Shown: piece by piece, positions 48,173-61,250 of the stretch
Layout of the letters: the number at the start of each line of letters is the position of its first letter
How positions within the stretch are numbered: position 1 is the stretch's first letter
From: Emydura subglobosa
Lineage: Eukaryota > Chordata > Testudines > Chelidae
Direction of reading: 5' to 3'
Length of the DNA: 64,000 bases
Assembly: GCA_007922225.1 (NCBI GenBank)
Contig: ML679973.1
Coordinates: 2,174,033 to 2,238,032 of the forward strand
Position numbers and translations under genes: made by a program
Notes under the pieces: generated by a model
Told to the model about the DNA's origin: nothing
Seen by the model: only the letters and a program-made list of their open reading frames with translations
The model's database searches: none

Positions 48173-48274
48173 ATGGGGCCGAAGCGGCCTAAGAGCGGAG
48201 GCGGCTCCCCCGGAGGGAGCGCGGCCGCTGCGAAGAGCTGGGAGTCCGGGCTGGTGTCCGCCCGGTTGGAGGAG
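48173..48274 (+). CDS. SPAG17: SPAG17 coding exon 1
   Basis: The exon encodes 34 residues, MGPKRPKSGGG followed by a Ser/Gly/Ala linker and KSWESGLVSARLEE, with splice donor GAG|GTGAAA at 48275. SPAG17 is the vertebrate homologue of Chlamydomonas PF6, a large scaffold of the C1a projection of the ciliary central apparatus, needed for motility of sperm and airway cilia. From memory of the family, mammalian SPAG17 also starts M-x-PK-K, has a short polar linker and a K-x-WE-x-x-L segment, and passes into the exon 2 motif at the same place. The frame stays open upstream to about 47789, but the conserved start and the promoter motifs favour 48173, although the context is weak at -3. The exon is phase 0 and joins exon 2 without changing frame. 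Confidence 0.8.
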
Positions 48275-48279
48275 GTGAA

Positions 48280-48462
48280 AAGGGGGCTCGGAGGGGAGGG
48301 GCCAGTGTGTGTTAAGGGGGCTCGGAGGGGCGGGGTGGGGGGAGGAGAGCAAGTGGGGTGAGGGGGGGCGGGGTGGGGGGTAAAGGAGGAGGGGCGTGGC
48401 ATAGTGGGGCGGGGGGGGAGGAGAGCAAGTGGGGCGGGGTGGGGGGCAAAGGGTGAGGGGGC
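48280..48462 (+). repeat. G-rich tandem duplications at start of intron 1
   Basis: GGGGGCTCGGAGGGG occurs at 48282 and 48316. A second unit, GGAGGAGAGCAAGTGGGG plus GCGGGGTGGGG, occurs at 48341-48416 and again at 48417-48461. The + strand is dense in runs of four to eight G and could form G-quadruplexes just after the exon 1 donor. Confidence 0.75.
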
Positions 48463-50127
48463 AGCGTGCAACCCGCCTTATAATACCGTAATACCTGCTG
48501 TGTCAGTGCACCCGCACATACCTGTGTAAACCAGCGCACTAACGAGATACCCTGTTACAGAGCGCAGAAAACTCACGTATGACTATGCACACGTATTTTT
48601 GTGGTAATGACCTCCTGGAAAGACAGCCCTGCAGCTCTTCTTGTTTCCATTGGCAGAGAATTCATTACAAAACCCCTCAGTGGAGATAAGAAAACGACCT
48701 GGTGTTTTTGTTGGCAGAAGGTGTGTAATTAACAAACATCCCGCTCAGTTTGCCTTTGCGGATGGGGATAGGTGTGTTACCATGTGTCGACCTTTCCCTT
48801 AAAAAATGACCGGATGGTTGGAGCCACTAGAAGCTACTGTGTGTTCTCAGTAAGCTTGGCCCTCCTCAGAGTGTACTTCTGTTCTTGTTCTCAGAAGGTA
48901 ACATTTTTCCATTGAGTAAATGACTGTGTCGGCTTATTTCTGTTGAGAGTAAACTAGTTAAAGAATTGATAATAGTGGTGCTAAAATATTTTTGTAATAT
49001 GGTGGGGTCTGCAGGTCACCCCTCCTTAAGTTGTACTGTAGAAGAAGAACGACTTAAAAAAGATAACCTTCCTCCCTGCACTTTGCACACTAAAAGAAAA
49101 GCAGCCAAACAGATATTCTCTCTTTTTTTCTTTTTGAGACTGGATGCCAAGTTTCAGTTCAGAGTGCACTTTTTTATACGCTGCTGAACGGCTAGGTTTG
49201 ATGGAGGTGCTGACACAGCATTAACTGTAGCGTTGAAAATGTGAAGCTATAATTTTCCTACTTGAGCGTGTGTGTAGCTAAAAGGCCCTTTTTTATGGTG
49301 TGTGAGGATCTAAAAGCATATTTAGGTTTCCAAGTCCTATGTAAATAATGTAATTCTAATAAATCTTAACTTGCTAGAAAGAATTTGATTTCAAAATAGT
49401 GTAGCAGTTTAGCAAACAATAATATTTATATAGCATATGTTTTTCTAGCACTGCTTTTGCAAGTGAGACAAATGGCTTCCATGGCCTTTCTGTTTATTGG
49501 GTCATTGCTATGCCCCCTCCAGGAATTGGGATGACCTCTATTTAAGCAGATAAGTATACGGACTTTTAAATAAAGCAGGTTATTTTAAAAACTGTTTGAA
49601 CAACTTACCAGTAAATATATCGATGGTAAATTCTCTTTTATATATTTACCTCAAAAGACTGTTTTTAGTATTGGGTCAATAATAGCCAGATATCAGGAGT
49701 TTAATTCACAATCAAACATAATTGCTTTTTTTTAAGTAAGTGCAACTCAACAACTCTAAAGACTAAAATCCCCCATTTTACCCTAGAACAGATGTAGTAT
49801 GGATAACAGTAACTTCTCCATATTGCTCTCAACTAATGAATCTCAACCCTTATTTTTTAAGGGTGAAAGGGGAAGACAGTCTCCATTGCCTGGTCACTCC
49901 ATTGCCTGTGATTGCTAACAAGGCAGTGAAATGCCAATTAGTTCTACTTATGGTGATGGCTTTTGTGATGTGGACATTGTCCACGTTTCACAAGAGGCCA
50001 ACAGCCATCACATGGCAACAACTTTTGGTCACTACTGACTGTCTCTGTATTTGAACTGGCCATAATAATATGCTCCAAATTTTATTAATCTCCCAATCCT
50101 TCTAATATCCTTGTTATATTTAATAGA

Positions 50128-50200
50128 ATCATAGAATATTAGGATTGAAAGGGACCTCAGGAGGTCAACTAATCCAACCCCCTGCTCAAATGTAGTATCT
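50128..50200 (-). mobile_element. CR1 LINE 3' tail, antisense
   Basis: GAATCATAGAATATTAGGAT, then GGACCTCAGGAGGTCAACTA, is the reverse complement of a CR1 3' terminus, including its ATTCTATGATTCTA-type end. Only about 70 bp remain. Confidence 0.8.
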
Positions 50201-50399
50201 GTTTTATTACATACAAAAGCTACATTTAAGCAACATTACAATTGAAAAGTCAAGCACTCAAAAGTTAGGAAATTCTAGAATTAAGGTTGCCTGTACATTG
50301 GCACCCTTGTGTATGTTCATTATGATAGTCTTCCACTTTGCAAATTTAATGTTCTTTTAATGTAGTTTTTTGTATATAGCTTCCTCAGTTTAAAAAAAA

Positions 50400-51592
50400 A
50401 GCAAAATGATGAAAAAAATCCATCATGTGTCATCATGGTGACAACATCCACATGGGTCATCAGCAGGGTTAGAACCTTTAGATCTACAGCTCAGATCTCT
50501 GCCACTTGGACTAATGGACTATAACAACATTAGTTTGTTGACTTCAATATGGACCAGCATTCGAGGATATGAGATACACTTTGCCAGTAAGTTTCACAGA
50601 TATTGGCTGATAGCAAAAGTATGTTGACACTCAGGAATCTGGGTAATATTCCAAGTTTTGTGGGGGAGGAGTCTGGTCTAGTGGTTACAGAGCCTTCTTC
50701 TGAGTCCCAGTCTTCCTCCACCCCCTTGGGTCTTTGTCCCCAGTCCCAGTTCCCATGCACCCCTTTTGGCTCCTTGTCCCAATCAAATCCACCCTGGCTC
50801 CATGTCCCAGGCCCTTAGCCCTTCTCCTCCTCACAATTCCTTGCCTCTTTTTGACTCCCTATCCCAGTCCTCTGCCCTGCACCTTACTCCTTGTCCAAGT
50901 TCCTCACCCAGCTCCTAATCCCAGTCTCCCCTCTTGCCAGCCCTAAGTCTTGGCTGCTCATGCCTCTGCATTCCAGTCAGGCTGTTTCCTCCTCACTAGC
51001 TGGGCAGTAGCAGGGGGAACCTTGAGAGCATAGGAGAAACTATCCCTTAGCTCTCAGTTCCAGTGCTTGGTGTCACAGCAGCCTACAGCAGCCACAAAAA
51101 GCAATTGTAGGGTAAGTTCTGCTTAGTCCCTGCTACCTTGGGCTGGAGAATGCTCAGTGCAGATGTAATCTTCAGAGAATTTAGCTGCCAAATTAACAAA
51201 TCTCTACTGAGCTTGAGATTTTTCAGAGGGTTATAGCTTGGCCAAACGTAGGCCTTTTTTTTTTTTTTTCATGGGAACACAAAGGCACCAGGATGACCCT
51301 CTGCCAAATTTTGATTCCTTTCCTCAAAGCCTGGAGGTGCTAGAACTTCTCAGTGAAACGGTGGTAAGAATTTTTTAACATTGGCATAACCTCATATTTT
51401 CCCCCAAACCACATTCTGAAAAACAGCTGAAATATTTTTGATGAAATTTTCTAAAAAAATTCAGCCTGAGGCATGGAAAACTTCAACCAAGAGGTTAAAG
51501 TTTGGCAAAGTGTTAAGCAACAGAAAGCAGGATCTTATAATGAGTGTCAGGCAATCTTAACTACAGGTGTTGCTACTTGTGCCGCTTGTAAT
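50400..51592 (-). repeat. Interspersed repeat with minisatellite core, copy 2 (minus)
   Basis: Reverse-oriented copy of the family at 24916 and 55630. Its array (about 50690-50960) reads as CCCAGTC/CCTTGTCCCA-type units on the + strand. The shared 5' part (TTAAGATTGCCTGACAC on the - strand) lies at about 51545-51570 and the shared 3' part (AAGTGGCAGAGATCTGAG on the - strand) near 50490-50515. Confidence 0.65.
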
Positions 51593-51724
51593 TAGCTCTC
51601 CAAAATAGTTACAGATTTGTATAGTGTACAATACTGAGATGAAAGAAGCTATCAATTAAATAAAAATCTTTTCTAAGAATTGACTGATAATTGATTTAAA
51701 TATCTTATAATTTTATCAAACTGG

Positions 51725-51750
51725 GGAAAACTTTTTTTTTTTTTTTTTTG
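51725..51750. repeat. Poly(T) tract
   Basis: A run of about 19 T at 51731-51749; a similar run of about 17 T sits at 51253-51269. Confidence 0.85.
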
Positions 51751-52374
51751 ACAGTCATGGAAGAATATGTTGGAAGCAATAAAGAACTTGTTTTACATTG
51801 TACTGGTTAGCCTAAGCAGTGAGATTTCACATTTTAATGTGTATTTAAGATCCACTTGCAATATATTTTTTGTACAACAAGTTTAATGTCCGAAAGGGAG
51901 TCATTTCACCAATAGCATTGACTAGTTATGCTAACTGAAATATGGTTTTATTGGTATCTTGTTAACCAAATAATAACAAATTTACATAAGTTTGTTTTAG
52001 TAAAAGCCAAAACATAAACATAAACATAAAACGGGAATGTGGATTTTTCAAAATCTCACATAGTTCACATTTTTTATTTCTGATGTATTATATGAATGAA
52101 TATAAAGCTAGAAGGAATGCTGACCTTCATATGTCCACCAAGATGAAATACATGGTTAGGTTCACTGCAGAATTGCAGTTGAAAATATAAATTAAATAGA
52201 TATTTACTCTGATTTTTAAGTTTTTTCTATACTTGGCTACCTCCTAGGAAAATGAGTGAAGTGAAGGTGAATTCTGAGCATATTAAAGCTCTAACTCCAG
52301 AAACAAGTGCTCTGTATTATACATTCTCCTTAGCTTTTACAAGTAAAACCAAGTCCCGGTTTTTAAATGTATTT

Positions 52375-52500
52375 AGGAGTGGCTGCACTCACCTAACCAA
52401 TTTAGGAGCCTAACTATCATTTTCAAAAGAGATTTAGGCATTTAGGAACTTATATTCCATTGACCATCAATGGGAATCTGACCACTCATTTCACATAGGC
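52375..52500. repeat. Short palindromic repeat (TTTAGGCA..TTCCATTGA type)
   Basis: Segments such as CCTAACTATCATTTTCAAAA and TTAGGAACTTATATTCCATT with a central CAATGGGAATCTG resemble the small 'taggcacctaa...cattga...tcaatggg' palindromic repeats common in turtles. Related fragments occur near 42540 and 63490. Confidence 0.35.
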
Positions 52501-52994
52501 TATTGAACATCCTTTAGATGGCATCAACTTTCTGCAACTGTTTTTTGAGTCAGTTTTGAACCAGTGTCCTAGAACCTCTGGGTCATCCAGTCTACTCTTC
52601 ATTAAGTCCAATTCTTTCACACTCAATCACTCTGAGTAGTGTCTCTGCTCTACCAACAGTGGCTGTCTCAATAGTCCACTTGTCTGTTTCTCCAGAAAAC
52701 AACCTTTGTGCTTTTTTCTGTGCTGCCTCTGATGCTTAAAACCCCTGCATGGAACTAGCCCCAATGCTGCTAACTAACCTCATCTCCATCAAATTCCTCC
52801 TCAGGACTCACTTCTACCAAATGCCTATAAGAAATTAACCAGCCAATAACTGCTAAATAGAGTAGTTGTATGGGGGGATTATGTTAAAATATTTTTAATT
52901 ATATGTTTTATCCTTTTCCCCCATCATTTGTCTGTTGCACTTACAGATTGTGAACTCTTTGGACGAGGGCCCATTTCTTCTTATGTGTTTGTAC

Positions 52995-53575
52995 AGTGCC
53001 AAGTGGTTCCCAACCTTTTTGAGCGAAAGCCCCACTAGTTAACATTGGGTAAAACAAGCACCCGCTCACCTCACCCCCCCGACCTGGCCATAAACACATA
53101 TAACGATAATAATACTAACATTAAATTGCCATTAATAATAATAATAATTAATAAGTTATTCTTACCTGAGTAAGAAACTAAGCCTTCCCTAGCGCAGCCG
53201 CCACCGCATGCCACATGTGGCCCCATCTCTTCCCATCCCTCATGGACTGAGGGAAATGGATGTCACGGGTGCTGGTGGGCTAGCCGGGGCTGCTCCAGGC
53301 CCCTACCGATGCGGGGCTGCTCCACTCCAGTCGGGCGCCCAGCCAGCTTGGGGCTGGAGGGGACTGCTCTTTCACTCCGGCCAGGGCGGAGCTTGGAGCT
53401 GCTGCTCCCCTGGGGCAGAGGCGGGGCTGCTCCTCCGCTCTGGCTGGCATGGGGCTTGAGGCTCCTGTGCCAGCTGGCCCAGGGCCTGGGGGGCTAAATG
53501 ACCTCAATATTACTGAAGCCTCATGGACCCCCTGTAATCTTTGGCATCCTCCCAAGAGGGTCCCGCACTGTTGGC
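52995..53575. mobile_element. hAT-like non-autonomous element (tentative)
   Basis: The left end AAGTGGTTCCCAACCTTTTT is typical of hAT-type MITE ends; a weak reverse match occurs at the right near 53550-53575. The centre is GC-rich (53180-53500), giving spurious open frames. An (AAT)n run lies at about 53132-53148. Confidence 0.35.
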
Positions 53576-53624
53576 CTAGCAGATCTTGGATGCTGTTACA
53601 ATATAAATAATAATTAACAACAGA

Positions 53625-53720
53625 TTCATACAGTTGAAGGCCAGAGGAGACCATTATGATAATCTAGTCTGATCTCCTGCATAATACAGTCCATAAAATT
53701 TCACCCAGCTTTTACTCTTT
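53625..53720 (-). mobile_element. CR1 LINE 3' tail, antisense
   Basis: AAGGCCAGAGGAGACCATTA, then CTAGTCTGATCTCCTGCATA, is the reverse complement of another CR1 3' end type, related to the one at 27768. Confidence 0.7.
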
Positions 53721-53864
53721 AAGTAGCCTCATTTAGGTGGCAGAATCTGGTCCTTAGTTAGTTAAACAAGGCGCAAATTTCATTTAAAAGACTTTAATCT
53801 CTGGACCACACCATCTTACTGCCAGAAGTGCTGAGCATCCACAGTTCCTATCGACTTCAATCGC

Positions 53865-55345
53865 TGTTGTGAGTTTCTGAAAAATGGACCTCAGGAACAG
53901 CCACCTGTGAAAAGTTTGGTTCTTTGAATGATTGCACATGTCCATCCACTGTAGGCGTGTGCACATCTCATGTACAGTTGTGGGAGATATTTCCTCAGCC
54001 ATGGGCGGTGGGTATAATTGTCTAAGGAAGGCTAAGCTTCACCTGGTGCATCTGCCGCTGACCGGCCAATGGATGTCAGGGTTGTGGTAGCCCCGCCTCT
54101 TCCCATCCCTGCTCCACCTCTTCTCCGAGGCCCCCAATGCCCGCCACTGCCTGGGTATTCCTCTCCTCCAGTCCACCCTTCCTCTCCATGGGTCCTCACT
54201 GCTTGCCATGTGCGTCACTTTTCTCCTCCACCACCCTCTCCTGCGAGACCCCCCACCACCACATCCCTCACCCCCTCCCCTGCGAGACCCCTCACCTGCC
54301 GTGTCCCTCCTCACCCACAAGATCCTCCCAGCCACTGCATCCCTCACCCCCCCACGAGACTTCTGTGCAAGACTTCCTGCCTGCTGCTCACCACGTCCCT
54401 CACCCCCTGCGAGACTTCCTGCCGCGTCCCTCCTCAACCTCTCTGCCCCTGTAAGACCTCTGCCCATCATTCGCCCTGCCCACCATTTGCCGCCTCTCCT
54501 CCAGCCCCCCCCCGTGAGATCCTCCACCTGTTGCAAGATGTCCCACCCACTGCTCGCTGCGTTCCTGCTCTTCTCTACTCCTCTCTCCCACAAGACTGCC
54601 CACCGTGTCCCTCCTCAATCTCCCCTCCCGTCACTCACTGCGTGCCTCCTGCAATGGGTGGGGGGGAAGCGTGAGGGAGGGGGTGGACCTAGGGTGGGGA
54701 TGGAGTGTGGGCGGGGCCATGGGCAGAATTGGCAGGACAAGGTAGTTAGATATAAGAATTAGTTTAGAATATAATTTTTCTAGAGTAGGGTTACTGGTTA
54801 CTTGTTGGGTACCGGGCTTGGTACTGGACTAATGCCTCCTTCTCCTGGCTTCAGGGCCTGTTGCTCATGTAACAGGTCTAGGCCAGTGAGCAATCCACAC
54901 CTCAACTGCCTTAAGTATCTGGGAGAGGTGCATGTGAGTGGCACGTGTCACGTTTTAGAATGGGATTCAAACACTGTACAAACAGGGCTGCCAGACTCAA
55001 GTACTTCCTAACGGAGTCTGCGCTTTGCCCACCATTAGAACCTTCCTGCTCAGAATGGGTATTGAGCACATCTGAATTGGTTTGGCGTGCTCCCTCTGCT
55101 CTGACTGAGTCAAGAGCTGCAACTGTAGAAGCCATTGGACCCAAAGATGCTCTGGGGCTGGAGTTGGGACTGCAGGAGCATGCACTACTAAACAGACTAC
55201 TAAACAGCAGGGGAAGCCAGCATCAGAAGGCTAATCAGCTCTCTGGCAGCCTCAAAAGCCTGTGCTGTAGATGGCAGTGGAAAGGGCTTCTCAGTCAGCA
55301 GTACCTAAAGGCACGCCAGTCCTTCAGGGATTGGTCTCAATAGAT
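53865..55345 (+). mobile_element. Retrotransposon gag-like remnant, probably DIRS-like, with split 5' end
   Basis: 53915-54000 (TTGGTTCTTTGAATGATTGC ...) and 54724-55345 appear to be one element separated by an insertion. In + frames the right part gives CCSCNRSRPVSNPHLNCLKY followed by LGEVHVSGTCHV, a C-x2-C/C-x2-C-like gag pattern, then (frameshifted) LKYFLTESALCPPLEPS and a VWRAPSALTESRAATVE segment. I associate this pattern with DIRS-like elements of reptiles, but no tyrosine recombinase or RT is present to confirm it. It is interrupted and non-functional. Confidence 0.4.
54006..54715. mobile_element. C-rich minisatellite-bearing insertion with 8-bp flanking repeat
   Basis: GCCATGGG occurs at 53998-54005 and again at 54716-54723, as expected of an 8-bp target duplication. 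The insert is C-rich on the + strand and contains a degenerate array (about 54180-54640) of CTCACCCCC, CGAGACTTCCTGC and CGTCCCTCCTC motifs. No clear terminal inverted repeat was found. The 184-201-aa open frames on both strands over the array are low-complexity artefacts. Confidence 0.5.
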
Positions 55346-55629
55346 GGACCCTTCCTGGACTGTAGAGTCAACAAGCCTTCCTGGCTTATGGACTGAGTTT
55401 GGAGGTGAATCTTCTGGTTGTGGGTGTTTCTTACCTCACAACATCTTTCTGTAGCACATACATAGCAAAACTTCATAATTTCACATACAATGATAGCACA
55501 TACAATCTAACAAGATATTAGTATTCAACAGATCAATAATTTTAAAATAATATCTTACAAGGTATACTTTGTACAGAACATATCATAATTATATAACAAT
55601 GGTGTATACGGAGTTCCAGGGTGCTGTTT

Positions 55630-56830
55630 CTGAGACACAGAGTGTCACAACTTCCCACTATAAGATCCTGGTTTTAGTTGCATATAATTTTGCCAAACTT
55701 CAACCATCTGGGATGAAGTTTTCCATATCAGGTCTCTGTTGCAGGCTTTTTTTTTTTTCCATCAAAAATGGGTTCAGCAGAAATATCTGTTTCTGAAAAT
55801 GAGATTACTGTAAAATATATTGTTTTGACAATTTAAAAAATATCCTTACAATTGTTCAACTGTTTCATTGAGATGCTGTAGCATTTCCTTTCATTAAAGC
55901 AAGTGCTTGAAAGCTAGCAGGAGAGTTGCCCTGGTATCAGGGATGCACCTTCTGCTGTGCCAATGAAAAAATGTCCAAATTTGGCCATATTATAAACTTT
56001 TGAAAAATCTCAGATTGCATATGCTCACTACAGTCTTATTAGAGTTTGTCAGCTATGTTCTGTGACGTTTCCATATACACTGAGCATGCTCTAGCCCAAG
56101 GCTGCAGGAGTGAAGCAGGACTTTCCCTGCAGCTGCTCCTCCCAGCTGCTCCAGGCCATTGTGACAACAGGCACTGCAACTGAGAGCAGGTAGACTATTT
56201 TTGAGTTCATGTGTTCTTAATACCCCTTTGCTAGTGCCAGAGCAGGAAGCCACCTGTCTCAAATGCAAAGGAGGAAAGAACTGGACTTGAAGGGGAGAGG
56301 AAGCAGTGGAGGGAGTATATTGGGACAAGGAACCTGGTGATGGAGCAGACAGGGACTGGCAACTGATAGGGGTTATGGTTGGTAAAACTGAGACTGGCAG
56401 GGGAAGGAGACTGACTCTGAGAGCTGGGTGGGAGATCTGTGGTAGGGAGGACTGGAATCCAGTGTTGAGGAAAGACAGATCAGACAGAAGCCAGGGAGTC
56501 GGATGGAACTGTAATTGGTTGGGCGAGGAGAGTAGGACAAGGACAAGGAGCCTGAAAGGATGGAGGCTGGGACTTGAAAGAGGAACCAGGCAGGGATAAG
56601 ACTGTCACAAAGAGGGGTTCAAGGAGGAGACAGGACTTTGAGAACCTGGAGTGTTCAGGGCAGAAGGAGTCAGGCTTGGGGGAAACAGAGACAGAAGGCT
56701 CTGTTAATACTGGGTGTCCTGTTATTATACACTCTTTAATTACATAATCCCATACTATTTTTTTCCATAAGACCCCTACCTCATTCAGTGCACAGGGATG
56801 GACCATGCTCTGGGTATGAATCAGGACTGT
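55630..56830 (+). repeat. Interspersed repeat with minisatellite core, copy 3
   Basis: Same order as copy 1: CCCACTATAAGATCCTGG, TTTGCCAAACTTCAACC, the AGGGATGCACCTTCTGCTG block (55938), CACTGAGCATGCTCTAGCCC (56079), and a purine-rich array at about 56280-56700 with GGGACAAGGA and GACTGGCA motifs. The shared 3' part is not clearly preserved. Confidence 0.65.
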
Positions 56831-57234
56831 GTAATAAATGAAGCTATGGTTTGTAAGGCCTCTGCTTTATTTGTTGCAGAAGTTGGAAGGAGTGTAATGA
56901 ATAAGGCAGAGGATTGCAGGAAGAGACAGGATGACCCCTTCGGTTAGGCTGTTGAATACTGCCCTGGAGAACTGGTTTCTTAACCACAGAATATTTCTGT
57001 GATGCTGGGCAAATCACTTAAACCAAACTTTTCACAGGATGTCACTAATCGTGTGTTCCTCCTTTTCTGGGTGCCCAATTTAAGACTCTGGAGTCTGAAT
57101 TGTTGAAGAATTGAACACTCAAAGCTTCAGCTGAAGTCAATGGGAGCTGAGCTATGAACATGTTAAATCCTATATAAAGAAAGTCAGACTACAAGCATCT
57201 AAATTGAGCACCCAAAATCAGTGGACACTTTTTT

Positions 57235-57385
57235 TTTTTGCCTTAATCCCTTTGTGCCTCAGTTCCCCATCTTTTCCAATGAGGATAATAATGTCCCTTC
57301 ACTTCACAGAGGTGGTGTAAAAATAAATTAATTAATGTTTGTGAAGTATTCAGATGCTATAGCGAGGAGCACCATAGAAAATCCC
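57235..57385 (-). repeat. MIR/L2-like fragment
   Basis: TTTGTGCCTCAGTTCCCCAT, GAGGATAATAATGTCCCTTC and TTCACAGAGGTGGTGTAAAA match the 'GTGCCTCAGTTTCCCCATCT...GGATAATAATA...TCACAGGG-GTTGTG' pattern of MIR/L2-type repeats. Confidence 0.55.
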
Positions 57386-57714
57386 CTGAGGAAATTAATG
57401 ATTCTCCTTTCAGAGCGGTGTTCAAACAGTGTGAAGTGCATAAAGGTCACACACTGAACAATGGGGATAACATGAAATATTGCATAGCTGCTCATTCAGT
57501 TACCACTGTCCATCCTGTGCACCGATTGAGGCAGGGCTCCTGTGGAAAAAATAGAATGTGAACATGTAATTAACGACTATTGTAATGCATACACACAAGG
57601 GGGTGAAATTAAAGTTGCACGGACAATCTTCATACTGGTGTTTTCTAATTTTAAAGTGCTTGACTTTGCAACATTAACATTCTTTTAATGTAGCTTTTGT
57701 GTGTATATTTATTA

Positions 57715-57960
57715 TATGTGCTGTGATAGGCCAAAAGGGCCCACCCAAGGTCAAGGCCTGTTTGTGCTAGGCACTACAGACACACAGTAAGACAATCCCT
57801 GCCTCAAGGACTTCAATTTTAAATAGACAGACAAAATGATAGGAGTGGAAACAGAGGCACAGAGAAATGAAGTGAATTGCCCAAGCTAACACAGCAAATC
57901 CATGGCAGAGCTAGGAAAAGAGCTGGGACTGATCCACTAAACCACACTGCCTCTCAACCT
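57715..57960 (+). repeat. MIR/L2-like repeat
   Basis: TGCTAGGCACTACAGACACA, AAACAGAGGCACAGAGAAAT and GTGAATTGCCCAAGCTAACA follow the well-known 'gaggcacagagaggttaagtgacttgcccaaggtcac' order of ancient amniote MIR/L2 3' regions, ending in a CCACTAAACCACACTGCCTC tail. Confidence 0.6.
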
Positions 57961-57967
57961 TGATATA

Positions 57968-58830
57968 GAGGTACAGAACATAAGAATGGATCCATACTGG
58001 ATCAGACTAATGGTCCATCTAGTCCAGTATCCTGTCTTCTGACAATGGTCAATGCTAGGTTCTTCAAAAGGAATGAACAGAACAGGCAATCATCAAGTGA
58101 TAAATGCCCTGTTGCCCATTCTGCCATACAGAGGGCAGGGACACTTCAGAGCATGGTTTGTGCATCCCTGCCCATCCTAGCTATTCTCCCTATAATAACC
58201 ATGTTTCTTCCTTTCTGTATTATTCAAAATCTTTGTTCCATCTTTTGCATTAAATTGTTTATTTACTCATCATTATGGCTCATTATTTCTCTTGATCATT
58301 GTGGTATGGTTTAGGGCAGTATTTAATTGATGAGATCTGGAAAACTAGAATTTGCTTCCTAATGTAGGGCAATGTGCTAATCTTGATATTGAATAAATCC
58401 GGTGAAGTTGTTCATAGTTATCTGCACTTCCACTCTGCTAAGCTCTTGGCCTTTATGATACCTAGTGTCAATGAATTCTACAGGCTGATTGTGAATTATG
58501 TGAAAAAGTATTTTTATCAGTTTTAAGTTTACTCCCATTCAGTTTCATTGAATGTTCCCCAGAGTCTTGAATTCTTTATCTTATCCCTGCCTACTCTTCT
58601 CCTCTCTAAGGTAAGCAGTCATAGTTTTTTCAAGCTGTCTTCATGTGAAAGTTTTTCCAGGCTTCTAATCATTCTTATCATCTTTCTCTAATCCCCTCTA
58701 TTACTGTTATATCATTTTTGAGATAAGATAACCAAAACTGAATACAGTATTCCCGGTGAGGGCATAATATTGATTTGTATAATGGCTTTATATGGGGCTT
58801 CCACCACTTCCTGAAGGAGATTATTTTAAA
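57968..58830 (-). mobile_element. CR1 LINE 3' half, antisense
   Basis: AACATAAGAATGGATCCATA, then CTGGATCAGACTAATGGTCC, is the reverse complement of a CR1 3' end (TTCTTATGTT tail). Further inside, the - strand carries diverged CR1 C-terminal coding and 3' untranslated sequence, with a second block at about 58470-58560 (match to the 'FFT-RtVn-WNsLP' region). It lies inside SPAG17 intron 1, antisense to the gene. Confidence 0.75.
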
Positions 58831-58884
58831 GTCGAATAGGTCTCACCATTAAGAGATGTTACCTGATATTCAGTCCAAAAGTAC

Positions 58885-59255
58885 ATTTAGACTTGCAGTG
58901 GCATGTAAAGTACACATGTTGCATACCAAACTGACATGGGTATAAGTAGCACTGTAGATAGCAACGCATGGTTTTGTGGAGTAGGGTAGAGCACCGTACA
59001 TGCCTGAACCCTAGAGTATATACCCTACACTGCTCTCAACATGCCCATGCAGTGCCTCCCATATTTACACTGCTATTTTTCACTACAGTGAAAGGCTCTG
59101 GCAGCCAGGATGGGATCTGGGAGGGAGGAGGCAGCAGAGAAAAGGAAAGGACTGCCAGAGCTTTCCCTGCTACCCCCCCCCTCCCCCCAGGGCTTTTCAC
59201 TGCAGCGTGTAGCTACACGTATCCTATACACCATTGCAAGTGTAGACAAGGTCTA
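58885..59255. mobile_element. MITE with ACTTGCAGTGG-type inverted ends
   Basis: The left end CATTTAGACTTGCAGTGGCA is mirrored by the right end CCATTGCAAGTGTAGACAAG (reverse: CTTGTCTACACTTGCAATGG). The inverted similarity extends about 40 bp (GTACAC..GTTGC against TACGTGTAGC). There is a poly(C) stretch at 59174-59188 and no coding sequence. Confidence 0.65.
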
Positions 59256-59259
59256 AGTT

Positions 59260-61012
<1,753 letters not shown>

Positions 61013-61119
61013 TAAAACCTCTGAAGATTTGGTAGCCTTTTTCTCCGTAGACAAAGGTGCTGCTGTGTTAACTTGAAATTAATAGATAAGTTTAAATAAG
61101 AAAATAACCCTGTTATGTA

Positions 61120-61250
61120 TGCTAGGCCATCTTGTGTCAATGCAGTATAGTCCAGGGCTTTGTCCAGATTAGTTTTAAATGTTCAAAGTGATGGAGCTTT
61201 CACCACATCCTTTAGAAAATTATTCCATAGCCTAATATATTTCACTGTCA
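61120..61250 (-). mobile_element. CR1 LINE 3' fragment, antisense
   Basis: In intron 2, the reverse strand reads a degenerate CR1 C terminus ('LDKALDYTALTQDGLAY' pattern preceded by KDVVKAPSL) as in other CR1 tails here. Confidence 0.6.

Larger units (their letters stand above)
47560..48480 (+). promoter_or_regulatory. SPAG17: CpG island promoter of SPAG17
   Basis: The only CpG-dense, GC-rich segment of the window, densest at about 47810-48280, including ACGTGCGCACCGCGC and GCGCGCGCGCATG near 47915-47954. It encloses SPAG17 coding exon 1 and has no TATA box. I infer a broad CpG-type promoter with transcription starting between the X-box pair and the ATG (about 48100-48170). Long open frames on both strands here are a by-product of GC richness. 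Confidence 0.8.

Noticed and set aside
47789..48539. Long overlapping open frames (up to 190 aa) on both strands of the CpG island
   Set aside because: Stop codons are rare in GC-rich DNA; the frames overlap on both strands, lack domains, and only the 34-codon SPAG17 exon 1 within them fits a known protein and splice site.
54039..54762. Proline/arginine-rich frames of 184-201 aa on both strands
   Set aside because: They are translations of a C-rich minisatellite inside an insertion; low complexity and mirrored on the other strand.
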